A stretch of DNA of 64,000 bases, from contig DKQT01000012.1 in NCBI GenBank assembly GCA_002471845.1, positions 6,867 to 70,866 on the forward strand, written 5' to 3'. Numbering within the stretch: the stretch's first letter is position 1; the number at the start of each line of letters is the position of its first letter. Below the pieces are notes generated by a model. That model worked only from the letters and a program-made list of their open reading frames with translations, was not told the DNA's origin and ran no database searches. Below are positions 35,691-44,148 of this stretch, one piece after another. Origin of the DNA: Fidelibacterota bacterium UBA7301 (lineage in GTDB: Bacteria > Fidelibacterota > Marinisomatia > Marinisomatales > TCS55). The translations under genes were made by a program, and so were the position numbers.

Positions 35691-35713
35691 AGACGCTTTC
35701 AATGTATCTCTAC
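35687..35713. repeat. Palindromic AGAGACG element, copy 3, overlapping a stop codon
   Basis: GTAGAGA (35687-35693) and TCTCTAC (35707-35713) form the arms around a 13-base centre. The left arm carries TAG (35688-35690), the stop codon of the YdjM-like gene. It lies between that gene and the end of the converging GAPDH gene and could end both transcripts. Confidence 0.7.
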
Positions 35714-35721
35714 ATCATATT

Positions 35722-36723
35722 TTAATTAAACTGGCTGAGGATATCCACCAGGTCAGCTACCCGGTTGGAATAACCCCATTCGTTATCATACCAATTCAGG
35801 GTTTTTACCAAACTGCCTTCGATTACTTTCGTGAAAGGTGCATCGAAAATAGATGAATGTGGATTACCAATAATATCTGTTGAAACGACCGGCAAAGTGG
35901 AATATTCTACAACGTTGCTCATACCATTACTTTTAGAAGCACTCAAGACTGCCTCGTTGATATCATCCACCGTTACATCTTTCCCCAGTCGGAATACACT
36001 GTCCACTACTGAACCATCAGGGACCGGTACCCGCATGGCGATGCCATCCAGTTTACCTTGTAATTCTGGCAAAACTTTGCCCACTGCTTTGGCAGCACCA
36101 GTTGTTGTTGGAATGATATTCTCAGCGGCGGCGCGGCTTCGGCGCCAGTCTGAGTGAGGCACATCAGCTAATCTCTGATCATTCGTATAAGCATGGATCG
36201 TATTAATCACACCATACTCAATTCCGAAATTATCGTTCAGGATTTTTGCCATTGGCGCCAGACAATTGGTGGTACAACTGGCATTAGAAATGATCTTATG
36301 ATTGGCAGTCAATCCATCATTATTCACGCCAATCACTAATGTATAATCAATCTCATCTTTAGCTGGCACTGTGAGTATCACTCGATTGGCGCCGGCATTT
36401 AAATGCTGTTCTAACTGTGTACGTTTCCGGAAAATACCGGTAGATTCAATGACCACATCAACTTCTAATTCATCCCATGGCAACTGAGAGGGGTCTCGTT
36501 CTGCCAGCATTTGAATTACATTGTGGGAAGTTTTCATCCGATCTCCATCCAGCGTCACTGTATCATCAAACCGGCCCATGACTGTGTCATATTTCAATAA
36601 ATATGCCATGGCGTCATTATCGGCAATATCATTGATCGCCACAACCGAAACATTTTCTCTGCTATTCAGGATTCTGAATACGGACCGGCCGATACGACCG
36701 AACCCATTTATTGCGACTCTCAT
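35722..36723 (-). CDS. gap: Glyceraldehyde-3-phosphate dehydrogenase (active form)
   Basis: The start is the ATG at 36723 (MRVAINGFGRIGR); frame upstream of it belongs to the previous gene's end. The 333-residue enzyme oxidises glyceraldehyde 3-phosphate with NAD and phosphate. It has the complete active site: ISNASCTTNCLAPM with the nucleophile Cys150, IHAYTNDQRLAD with the catalytic His, NIIPTTTGAAKAV and MRVPVPDGSVVD for the two phosphates, and YDNEWGYSNRV near the C terminus. One base separates it from the stop of the second GAPDH-like gene upstream, so both are made from one transcript. Confidence 0.95.
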   Translation of the reverse strand: MRVAINGFGRIGRSVFRILNSRENVSVVAINDIADNDAMAYLLKYDTVMGRFDDTVTLDGDRMKTSHNVIQMLAERDPSQLPWDELEVDVVIESTGIFRKRTQLEQHLNAGANRVILTVPAKDEIDYTLVIGVNNDGLTANHKIISNASCTTNCLAPMAKILNDNFGIEYGVINTIHAYTNDQRLADVPHSDWRRSRAAAENIIPTTTGAAKAVGKVLPELQGKLDGIAMRVPVPDGSVVDSVFRLGKDVTVDDINEAVLSASKSNGMSNVVEYSTLPVVSTDIIGNPHSSIFDAPFTKVIEGSLVKTLNWYDNEWGYSNRVADLVDILSQFN

Positions 36724-36724
36724 C

Positions 36725-37741
36725 TTATGATTCTCCCAGGGATGCATAAGCATCGGCTAATTCTAAAATTCGGTTAGCAAATCCCCAGCCATTATCAAAC
36801 CAAGCTATTGTTTTTAACAATTTACCCGAAGCGATCATGGTTGCTTTGCTGTCAAAGACCATGGTTTCACCGCTGCCAATGGCATCGCTGGAAACGATGG
36901 GGTCATCTGTATATCCAATGATTTCGCAGAGGCTGTTTTCACTGGCTTCCTTGAAAGCCATATTTACCTCTTCGATTGAAGGCATTTTCTTCATTTCAGT
37001 GGTAAGGTCAATGCATGAACCATTGGCTACAGGCACGTTCATGGCCATTCCGGTGATCTTATCTTTGAATTGGGGCATGAGTTGGGATACATATTCTGGG
37101 GCCCAGGTCTCATTCGGGATAATATTTTCAACTGCTGATCGACTCCTTCTGAGGTCAGACCTTACAGAATCGGCTAATGGTTGATCCGAGGTATAGGCAT
37201 GAACGGTTGTCATCATGGCCTGATTTACACCGAATGCTTCATCCAATACCTTGAGCATAAGTGCCAATACTTGGGTAGTGGCTGATGTGGTGGATATAAT
37301 CTTATCATCCTTGTGGATCTCACCATCATTTAATCCTTTGATGATAATGCGATCGATGTTATCCTTAGGCGGTTTTGAGACTAAAACGCGACCTGCACCA
37401 GCATCAATATGAAGTTGAAGTTCATTCCGATGGCGATAGGCACCAGTAGAATCAATTACTATGTCCACATCGTAAGCATCCCAAGGAACAGTCCCTGGGG
37501 TACCGCCAGCCAACAGTCGCGCTGAATGCTCATGATAATGAATGGTATTGCCATCTAATGTGATCTCGTCTGCCATGGTACCGTGAATGGAATCCCGCAT
37601 GAGTAGATAATGCATGGCTTCAACCTCACCCAGATCACTGATGGCCACGAATTGAATTTGGGGTTGGTTATAACCGATTCGAAAGATATTACGGCCGATA
37701 CGCCCAAATCCAAACAAACCGATTCGAAGTGGTTTTTGCAT
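36725..37741 (-). CDS. GAPDH-like protein without catalytic residues (probable pseudoenzyme)
   Basis: The 338-residue protein is GAPDH along its whole length: GLFGFGRIGRNIFRIGYN (NAD site), VHAYTSDQPLADSVRSD and FDNGWGFANRILELA. But the nucleophile region reads STTSATTQVLAL, with Ala154 (codon GCC) where the active enzyme has Cys, the phosphate site NIIPTTTGAAKAV is replaced by NIIPNETWAPEYV, and the arginine of MRVPVP is Asn (MNVPVA). Three active-site elements are gone while the frame is intact, so selection keeps it for something else, such as NAD binding, regulation or mixed tetramers with the active enzyme. AAAGGA precedes the ATG. It lies first in the operon, one base before gap. Confidence 0.88.
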   Translation of the reverse strand: MQKPLRIGLFGFGRIGRNIFRIGYNQPQIQFVAISDLGEVEAMHYLLMRDSIHGTMADEITLDGNTIHYHEHSARLLAGGTPGTVPWDAYDVDIVIDSTGAYRHRNELQLHIDAGAGRVLVSKPPKDNIDRIIIKGLNDGEIHKDDKIISTTSATTQVLALMLKVLDEAFGVNQAMMTTVHAYTSDQPLADSVRSDLRRSRSAVENIIPNETWAPEYVSQLMPQFKDKITGMAMNVPVANGSCIDLTTEMKKMPSIEEVNMAFKEASENSLCEIIGYTDDPIVSSDAIGSGETMVFDSKATMIASGKLLKTIAWFDNGWGFANRILELADAYASLGES

Positions 37742-37838
37742 TTAAAAGTCCTTTAATAATAATTATACACTATATGGGCGACCACTAAAATTACCGATTA
37801 TTTTGAATAGAAAAACCGATTATATTGGATTACCGATT

Positions 37839-38483
37839 ATGATTACAAATTTTATCCCACTCATTGTTGCGATTCTCATATCTTTGGTAGCCATGGGTAT
37901 GGTTTTCTTTAGTGGTTTCCAAACTAAATATTGGCTTTTGATTTTATCTATATTTGCATTGGCCTTTTCATCCAATTATAATTTGACCCATAACCCTCAC
38001 TTGATTATCTGGTTATGCAACTTTACGATTCTTTTTGGGATAGGGTTATGTTTTCGATTTCATCAAATTCTGTTTGATGTATTTTTTTATTTTTCCTGGA
38101 CGGGCAGCTTGTTTACACTATTAATTTTTGATAATCCTGTTGCACCGAAAATGGGTACATATCCAGTGGCGTTTATTGGCTTTGTTCTTAAACATTCAAT
38201 CCCTCTCCTCTTGACGGTCTATTTTATCAAAACTGAAAGAAAAAGACTTTCTGTGAATGCAATGAGAACAAGTTTAAGTGTTATGGCTGGATATACATTT
38301 TTTATTGCGATATATAATATATTTTTTAATCAAAATATTTTGGATTTGCGGTACCCCACTCTGGGTATAGAACAATTGTTTGGCCCATGGCCCGTTTATG
38401 TGCTCATAAATATTATGTTGACAATTTTGTGGTATAAGACAATAGATATCATTACAAATAAATTGGGACTGATCCACACCTAA
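37839..38483 (+). CDS. YwaF/TMEM164-family integral membrane protein
   Basis: The 214-residue protein (ATG at 37839; an in-frame TTG at 37803 would add 12 residues) has about six to seven hydrophobic helices and the layout of the YwaF (TIGR02206) group: HNPHLIIWLCNFT, LKHSIPLLLTVYF, and YNIFFNQNILDLRYPT followed by FGPWPVYVLINIM. The animal relative TMEM164 has been reported as an acyltransferase; activity of the bacterial form is not established. It stands alone between the GAPDH pair and the YkvI-like transporter. Three copies of ACCGATTA lie in its first 50 upstream bases. Confidence 0.68.
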   Translation: MITNFIPLIVAILISLVAMGMVFFSGFQTKYWLLILSIFALAFSSNYNLTHNPHLIIWLCNFTILFGIGLCFRFHQILFDVFFYFSWTGSLFTLLIFDNPVAPKMGTYPVAFIGFVLKHSIPLLLTVYFIKTERKRLSVNAMRTSLSVMAGYTFFIAIYNIFFNQNILDLRYPTLGIEQLFGPWPVYVLINIMLTILWYKTIDIITNKLGLIHT

Positions 38484-38577
38484 CAAGTTTCTCAAATCAA
38501 TCCATCGTTACAATTCGGATTGAATAACACCAAGAAAATCCTTTCAGGAATTTCCTTCTAACTTAAGTAAAGGTGGA

Positions 38578-39654
38578 TTATCGTTGTAATGCTCTACGGA
38601 ACCCAATTGTCAGGACAGGAAGAACAAAGATTATCCAATACCCCCAAGTTAGGGCACCATATCCCCTGGCTATCAAATCCACCAACCCTACTGCGTTTGC
38701 GATGAAAATTGAAATAACCAATAGTCCTAAAGCAATACTAGACCGCCATTTGTTTGTCAATCCCTGATGAACGGCGGCAATTCTTTCATTGAAACCGTGT
38801 AATAACCCTACTCCCGTTTCAATAAAGGTCCCAAATAAAACAATTTGAAAAATAAGTTTTAAGCCATTCCACTCTAAGTGATCTAATACCAAATTGACGG
38901 GTACGGCAGACTCCAATACTTGTGGGTATTGGCTGAGCATAGCAAAAAACATAAACACAGCAGGGATCATCCCGATTACTCCCGCAATAGTCCCGGAGAT
39001 AATGGCTTCATGCCTGGTCTCAATATGGCGAACGCAAAAAAGAATAGCCGGGGCCATGCCAATATTATAAGCGGCGTATTTTATCCCTCCTATGGTCCAA
39101 CTCGCTTCATTGGATTGAACCTGAATATTCATTCCAATGGAATCTCCAAATTTCGAATACACAGCAATAAACATGACTGCAAATACAAAGTATAGTATGA
39201 TAGACCAAAATGAGAGCACTTTTTCGATCAGGGTCGTGCCAAAAAAAACAATGATTCCCACCAATACCATCATGATAATGATACCAAACAGATTGGGAAT
39301 ACCAAACATTTCATGGATGATTTCCCCAGAGGCAGAACCCATAACCGACACCACTAGGATCAATCCTACCAGATAAAGCACTTCGTAACTCACCCACCCT
39401 TTGCCCAGCAGACCTTTCAAAAAGGAACGATATTCATAGTGGCGTCCGCGTCGAGCCAATTCAAAACAAATAGCCAATACAATACTCCAAATGATCGTGG
39501 CCACGGCCATATTCACCAATCCCGCCACAGGACCAGCATTTAGGAAAAACTCCACCAATTCACGACCAGTACCATAACCACCGCCTATAATCAGGGATTG
39601 AAAAATAAACCCGGGTAACAGGTATTTCTGGAAAACTATTCTATTCATCTTCAC
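38578..39654 (-). CDS. YkvI-like membrane transporter (LeuT-fold type)
   Basis: The 358-residue protein has about ten hydrophobic helices. The start is GTG at 39654 (an ATG two codons later is possible), two bases after the stop of the DUF1611 gene. FIFQSLIIGGGYGTGRELVEFF near the N terminus contains a glycine-rich unwound-helix segment as in amino-acid and nucleobase LeuT-fold carriers, and the overall pattern fits the YkvI group (COG3814). The downstream position next to DUF1611 and a D-aminoacylase family gene suggests an amino-acid or dipeptide substrate. Direction and substrate are inferred. The 94 bases between it and the YwaF gene hold nothing I can name. Confidence 0.7.
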   Translation of the reverse strand: MKMNRIVFQKYLLPGFIFQSLIIGGGYGTGRELVEFFLNAGPVAGLVNMAVATIIWSIVLAICFELARRGRHYEYRSFLKGLLGKGWVSYEVLYLVGLILVVSVMGSASGEIIHEMFGIPNLFGIIIMMVLVGIIVFFGTTLIEKVLSFWSIILYFVFAVMFIAVYSKFGDSIGMNIQVQSNEASWTIGGIKYAAYNIGMAPAILFCVRHIETRHEAIISGTIAGVIGMIPAVFMFFAMLSQYPQVLESAVPVNLVLDHLEWNGLKLIFQIVLFGTFIETGVGLLHGFNERIAAVHQGLTNKWRSSIALGLLVISIFIANAVGLVDLIARGYGALTWGYWIIFVLPVLTIGFRRALQR

Positions 39655-39656
39655 AT

Positions 39657-40691
39657 TTAAAGTATATCAAACTTATTTCTGATATTGTCTAGTATATCAC
39701 CGCACCCCTCTACCAATGGATCAATGCATGGCAATCCGGTTTCCGTCCGCAAGTTCTTCAGGTATTCTTCACGTGTATTGGTAGGTAAACCAAAAGTATT
39801 AATACTAACTCCCACACAAGTTATATTAGGGTTGGTACGTCTACCTACCTGTGAATGCAAATCGATACATTCAGGGATAGATGGAAGTGGATAATGCTCC
39901 CAACCGGATAAAACATTTCTGGTGGCATCGTGACAAACCACGAATGTATCAGGTTGCGAACCGTGCAGCAAGCCAAGACTTACACCGGCATACCCCGGAT
40001 GGAATAGGGATCCTTGTCCCTCTATTACGTCCCAGTGATCAGGCGAATTATCTGGGGAAAGCATTTCGGCAGCGCCTGAAATAAAATCGGCTGGGACCGC
40101 ATCAATGGGGATGCCTTCGCCTACAATCATGATACCGGTCTGTCCTGTGGCGCAAAAGGTGGAATTCATACCCGCTTCACGCATGGCTTTATCAAGTGCC
40201 AAAGCGGTATATTTCTTGCCACAGGCACAGTCTGTTGCCACAGTTAAAAGGCGCCGACCAGTACGCTTAATGCCAGTACCCACAGGCAGATTCGGCGGCG
40301 GTACACGTACATCAATTAATCGCGAACCGGATTTACTTGCAGCATGAACAACTTTTGGATGGTCTTTTAGTTTTATATGAAGGCCATTAACAATATCAAG
40401 TCCTTGATTGGCAGCTTCAATTATAACATCCCACCATTCGTCAGGAATAATACCGCCAATAGGCGCCACACCAATAATTAAACTACGAACGCCTTTAGAA
40501 GCTGCTTCTTCCACAGATATATCAGGAACACTTAAATCCACACGACAACCGGAGAATCGTAATTGACCCGCAACCAATTCTGGCCTCCATTGGACAAGTC
40601 CAAATCCTGTCTTTGCGTAAGTTGGATCTTTTTCCGCGCCAATCAGAATCAAATAAGGTGCATTTAATTTCATTTTATTGATTTTTTCCAT
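39657..40691 (-). CDS. DUF1611 protein, DgcN-like (D-glutamate N-acetyltransferase family)
   Basis: The 344-residue protein has a Rossmann-like N-terminal half (SLIIGVAPIGGIIPDEWWDV) and a P-loop-like C-terminal half: LTVATDCACGKKYTALAL, then FCATGQTGIMIVGEGIPIDA, DFISGAAEMLSP and VIEGQGSLFHPGYAGVSLGL. These are the DUF1611 motifs. In marine bacteria a member (DgcN) acetylates D-glutamate and works with an epimerase (DgcA) to enter L-glutamate metabolism. No DgcA-type gene is nearby here; instead there is a transporter downstream and a D-aminoacylase family gene upstream. The start could instead be the ATG at 40673; neither has a clear ribosome site. Confidence 0.8.
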   Translation of the reverse strand: MEKINKMKLNAPYLILIGAEKDPTYAKTGFGLVQWRPELVAGQLRFSGCRVDLSVPDISVEEAASKGVRSLIIGVAPIGGIIPDEWWDVIIEAANQGLDIVNGLHIKLKDHPKVVHAASKSGSRLIDVRVPPPNLPVGTGIKRTGRRLLTVATDCACGKKYTALALDKAMREAGMNSTFCATGQTGIMIVGEGIPIDAVPADFISGAAEMLSPDNSPDHWDVIEGQGSLFHPGYAGVSLGLLHGSQPDTFVVCHDATRNVLSGWEHYPLPSIPECIDLHSQVGRRTNPNITCVGVSINTFGLPTNTREEYLKNLRTETGLPCIDPLVEGCGDILDNIRNKFDIL

Positions 40692-40784
40692 TCAGCATGA
40701 AATGCTAAATCTTTTTTGTTTCAAAAGCAAAGGTAGGCGATTCTCCCGTATTCCATGCCGTAAGGGCACCTTCAATAATTAATA

Positions 40785-42455
40785 CTAATTTTTTTTCTTA
40801 TACCCGGGGCCCCGCACGACCCGTCCCGGGGTAGCGCCGGTGTGTTCTCCATCTTTCAAAACCTGTTCACCATTAACAAAAACGTGGTGAACGCCGCTAG
40901 CCAATTGATGCGGTTTAGCAAAGGTAGCATGGTCCTGGATTGTTTCAGGATCAAAAATAACCACATCAGCATAATAACCTTTTCTCAGGTAACCCCTATA
41001 TTTGACTTTTAACTTATCCGCGGAAAGACCGGTTAATTTATGGATCGCATTTTCTAGGGTAATGACCTTCTCATCACGGACATATTTCCCCAGCAAGCGA
41101 GCAAAATTTCCGTAAGCCCTGGGATGGGGATTATTTTTTAAAAAGTCTCCTTCAGGTGCCAGTGATCCGGCGTCGGAACCAAAACTTATATAAGGAAGTT
41201 GAATCTGTTTTTTGATATTCTCTTCAGACATAAGGAAGTACACCACATCCACTCGGCTTCCATCCTGAATGACAAAATCTATAGCCACATCGGCATAATG
41301 TTTTCCCAATTCATCGGCCACTTCCTTCAGCGTTTTACCGATATATTGTCTTAGATCAGGATTTTTAAATCCGGAGAACAAAACATCTTCCGGCCCGGCT
41401 AAGAATCCCAGATTTTCCCATTCATCCGTATCCGAAATCATTTCCTGTTTGACTTTCGCCCGGATTTCAGTATTCTTCAGGCGTTCCACCCATTTTTCAT
41501 AGCCCCCTTCCTGAACCCAGGGCGGCATATGGGCATTCAACCCCGTGGCACCGGCCACGTATAAATACATATCAGTGGAAATTTCCAAACCGCGCTCCCG
41601 GGCCTCGTTTATTTTAGCGATGGCCAAATCCATTTTATAATGGTTGGGCTTACCTCCAGCCTTTAAGTGATATACTTCAGCTGGAATCTTTGCTTTGTCC
41701 GCAATGGTGATGAGTTCATCCAGAGCTTCCAAAAAACGGTTGCTTTCACTTCGCATGTGAGAGATATACATCCCATCATATTCCGCGGCAACTTTGCAGA
41801 GTTCAATTAATTCTTCTGTTGAGGAATAAAAGGCCGGTGCATAAATCAGGGATGACCCTATACCCAAAGCACCTTCTTCCATGGCCTGGCGGACAAGTGA
41901 TCGCATATTCTCTAACTCTGCTTCTGTGGGTGGCCTGTCCTCAAAACCAATCTCATGGATGCGAAGTGTGGTGGCCCCCACAAAGGATGCTACATTGGTG
42001 GAGATGCCTTTTCTTTCCAATGATGCCAAATATTCACCCAGGGTGGTCCAATCAATATCATACTTGAATTCACCCATACTTTTCTTTTCATTTTCCTTCA
42101 TTGTATCGTTCAAGGGACCCATTGACCATCCTTCCCCAAAAACTTCTAGGGTTACGCCTTGTTTAATATCACTTAAAGACCGTCCGTCAGCGATAAGGGA
42201 GGTGGTAGCCCAACTGAGCATATTAATAAATCCTGGTGCGACTGCTAATCCTTTAGCATCAATTTCTTGCCTACCAACACCTTTAATATTTTGTGCAATT
42301 TTTATAATTTGGTCACCATTTATAGCCAAATCTGCTTTAATGGGGGAATTGCCAGTACCATCATAGATTTCACCATTGCGAATGACGATATCATATTTAG
42401 CGAAACCTATCACTAAATACATTAATGGTATAACTATTACTATTTTTCTAATCAT
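40785..42455 (-). CDS. Exported D-aminoacylase/amidohydrolase-family protein, variant metal site
   Basis: The 556-residue protein has a signal peptide (to about IGFAKY) and the N-acyl-D-amino-acid deacylase layout: DGTGNSPIKADLAINGD, APGFINMLSWATTS, GALGIGSSLIYAPAFYSS, YISHMRSE, VYHLKAGGKPN, ISFGSDAGSLAPEG and a C-terminal GVHHVFVNGEQVLKDGEHTG. The usual HxH after APGFI is LSW here, and the bridging Cys of VGNCG is replaced in VFGEGWSMGP, while the tight-site His residues (YISHMR, VYHLK) and Asp remain. In the characterised enzyme the HxH pair holds the loosely bound, less essential zinc, so activity is possible. A CAACA-N4-TGTTG operator lies 56 bases upstream. Confidence 0.82.
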   Translation of the reverse strand: MIRKIVIVIPLMYLVIGFAKYDIVIRNGEIYDGTGNSPIKADLAINGDQIIKIAQNIKGVGRQEIDAKGLAVAPGFINMLSWATTSLIADGRSLSDIKQGVTLEVFGEGWSMGPLNDTMKENEKKSMGEFKYDIDWTTLGEYLASLERKGISTNVASFVGATTLRIHEIGFEDRPPTEAELENMRSLVRQAMEEGALGIGSSLIYAPAFYSSTEELIELCKVAAEYDGMYISHMRSESNRFLEALDELITIADKAKIPAEVYHLKAGGKPNHYKMDLAIAKINEARERGLEISTDMYLYVAGATGLNAHMPPWVQEGGYEKWVERLKNTEIRAKVKQEMISDTDEWENLGFLAGPEDVLFSGFKNPDLRQYIGKTLKEVADELGKHYADVAIDFVIQDGSRVDVVYFLMSEENIKKQIQLPYISFGSDAGSLAPEGDFLKNNPHPRAYGNFARLLGKYVRDEKVITLENAIHKLTGLSADKLKVKYRGYLRKGYYADVVIFDPETIQDHATFAKPHQLASGVHHVFVNGEQVLKDGEHTGATPGRVVRGPGYKKKN

Positions 42456-42510
42456 TTTTTACCTTTAATACTAATTATAAATACAACATAATACTGTTAT
42501 TTAATAATAT

Positions 42511-42528
42511 TACAACATTTTTGTTGTA
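42511..42528 (-). promoter_or_regulatory. CAACA-N4-TGTTG operator upstream of the D-aminoacylase gene
   Basis: TACAACA (42511-42517) and TGTTGTA (42522-42528) are perfect 7-base arms around TTTT, 56 bases before the D-aminoacylase start. A weaker CAACA (42484-42488) with TGTTA (42495-42499) lies closer to the gene. The same core occurs before susC and between the RpiR and esterase genes. Confidence 0.7.
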
Positions 42529-42570
42529 TATTAATACTAGTTATTTTATACTTCTTATAGTGTTTTTTGG

Positions 42571-42831
42571 TTATTTATATAAGTAATCATAAGAACTCTC
42601 CAAATGATAAAATAATAGGATGCGTTGTCGTGTCCTATTTTTTTTACTTATAATTAAATCCCAATAGATTCCAGTAGAGGGACTGTTATTGCTCTTCATA
42701 TGGGTATTAATAATCCCATCAAAAAAGGCTTCAATGATTTCAGGATTCTTAAAACGGTCAGAAACTTCAACTCCCGAAACATGTTGCAAAAAAACAAGTA
42801 AGGTTAACAAAAAATAGATTAATTTTTTCAT
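42571..42831 (-). pseudogene. Short exported-protein fragment, possibly a serine-hydrolase remnant
   Basis: The 86-residue frame has a good signal peptide (MKKLIYFLLTLLVFLQHVSG) and then DRFKNPEIIEAFFDGI and THMKSNNSPSTG, which resembles the segment before the first strand of beta-lactamase-like serine hydrolases. After that the sequence (WDLIISKKNRTRQRILLF) fits nothing and soon ends. I read it as the 5' end of a secreted hydrolase gene that lost the rest; a genuine small exported protein is the alternative. It lies 24 bases after the degenerate amidohydrolase gene, in the same direction. Confidence 0.45.
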
Positions 42832-42855
42832 AAGAAATTCCTATATATATTTATT

Positions 42856-44130
42856 TCATTTCTTTGTATAAACTAATTTTCCAGAGATATAAACCCGTTC
42901 AACCCATGTTTTGATACTCAAGGGGTCACCATCTAATATGATTATATCTGCATCTTTGCCTACTTCAAGACTGCCAACCCTATCATCAACATCCAATATC
43001 TCCGCAGCACTGAGTGTAATACTTCGCAGTACGGCATCTTCAGGCATGCCATAACCTGTGGTAATTGCAGCATCGATTAGCAGCCATTTCCCGGTAATCC
43101 CTTTGGCTAGGGATCCTAATCCGTAAGAGAAGCTACCGAACGCAACTTTAATTCCCGCTTTGTGTAAGCGACCCGCCAGCCCTTCATCCACAGTTGGATA
43201 TTCTGAAAGGTCTGGGATTTCTTCACCCGAAATATATGGGTGCGATACAGGCCCGAGAACAATTGATATACTTTTATCTGCAAGTTCGTCAATGTATGTA
43301 TCTGATGAAGCCCCACCATCGATGATTAAATCAAAGTTAAATTCATCGGCCAAGTTCATAGCTGTCCGTATATCGCCAGGGCCATTAGCTTGAATCCTTG
43401 CAGGGATTTTTCTTTCAAGTAACAAATTCATTGCCTCCATGCTCAGATCTCGCACTGGATTATCTTTAATATTTTGATATTCTTGCGCTTTTATAAAAGT
43501 ATCTCTTAGTTGAGATACAGCTGCCATTTTAGTTACGGGTGTCCGATTTTCTTTACGATTTAATTTCCCGGGTTTAGACCCCAAGGTTATATCTATGGCT
43601 GCAGGTGCTCTTACAACCATTTTATCAAAGGTAGATGCTGCTGTTTTGACAATAGCACCTTGTCCACCCAAAATTGTAGCGTCACCCGGTGCAATATAAA
43701 TAGTCGTTATACCTCCGCTTAGTAGATCATTAGCTTTAATTTCTCCCGTCCCATCACCAAACTTTCCAAATGGATAATAGGCTTCAATAATTCTTAATTC
43801 TGGCGATATAGTTTTTATTGATTCATTTAAATCTTTAGGATCAATCCCGTAATAAGTCATGGCATCAATTAAGCCAGGCATTATTACCTTTCCACTTGCA
43901 TTAATGATTTTTGCGTCGTGAGGAATATTAATATTTAGACCCACATCTTTTATTATTCCTCCATCAATTATAATTGTACCTTTTTCAATCACTGGTCCTG
44001 TGATTGTTATTATTCTTCCTCCTTTTATTGCTATAGATTGTGCAAATAAAGTAGAAAAAGTAAAGAATAGTAAAAAACTAACTCTCATTAGGTGAATTAA
44101 TTGATGTTTGAATATTTGGGTATTAATCAT
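42856..44130 (-). CDS. Secreted amidohydrolase-family protein lacking metal ligands
   Basis: The 424-residue exported protein (signal peptide to about LFAQS) has the amidohydrolase framework (GKVIMPGLIDAMTYYG, LRSITLSAAEILDVDDR, GSLEVGKDADIIILDGDPL) but no HxH after GLID, no His in the RIQANGPGD segment where its neighbour has HVHSAHD, and FGSFSYG in place of the Asp-bearing HTDD. It starts 18 bases after the complete amidohydrolase gene at 44149-45342, so the two are almost surely made together. The arrangement repeats that at 901-5192. I infer a structural or substrate-binding partner rather than an enzyme. Confidence 0.8.
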   Translation of the reverse strand: MINTQIFKHQLIHLMRVSFLLFFTFSTLFAQSIAIKGGRIITITGPVIEKGTIIIDGGIIKDVGLNINIPHDAKIINASGKVIMPGLIDAMTYYGIDPKDLNESIKTISPELRIIEAYYPFGKFGDGTGEIKANDLLSGGITTIYIAPGDATILGGQGAIVKTAASTFDKMVVRAPAAIDITLGSKPGKLNRKENRTPVTKMAAVSQLRDTFIKAQEYQNIKDNPVRDLSMEAMNLLLERKIPARIQANGPGDIRTAMNLADEFNFDLIIDGGASSDTYIDELADKSISIVLGPVSHPYISGEEIPDLSEYPTVDEGLAGRLHKAGIKVAFGSFSYGLGSLAKGITGKWLLIDAAITTGYGMPEDAVLRSITLSAAEILDVDDRVGSLEVGKDADIIILDGDPLSIKTWVERVYISGKLVYTKK

Positions 44131-44148
44131 CTTAGAATAAAATATAAA

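Noticed and set aside
37793..37840. Three ACCGATTA repeats before the YwaF-like gene as a repeat array
   Set aside because: The copies are only eight bases long, irregularly spaced and partly within possible coding sequence; no CRISPR or iteron pattern.
41881..42366. 161-codon plus-strand frame within the D-aminoacylase gene
   Set aside because: Shadow of a conserved minus-strand gene; no start context or homology signals.
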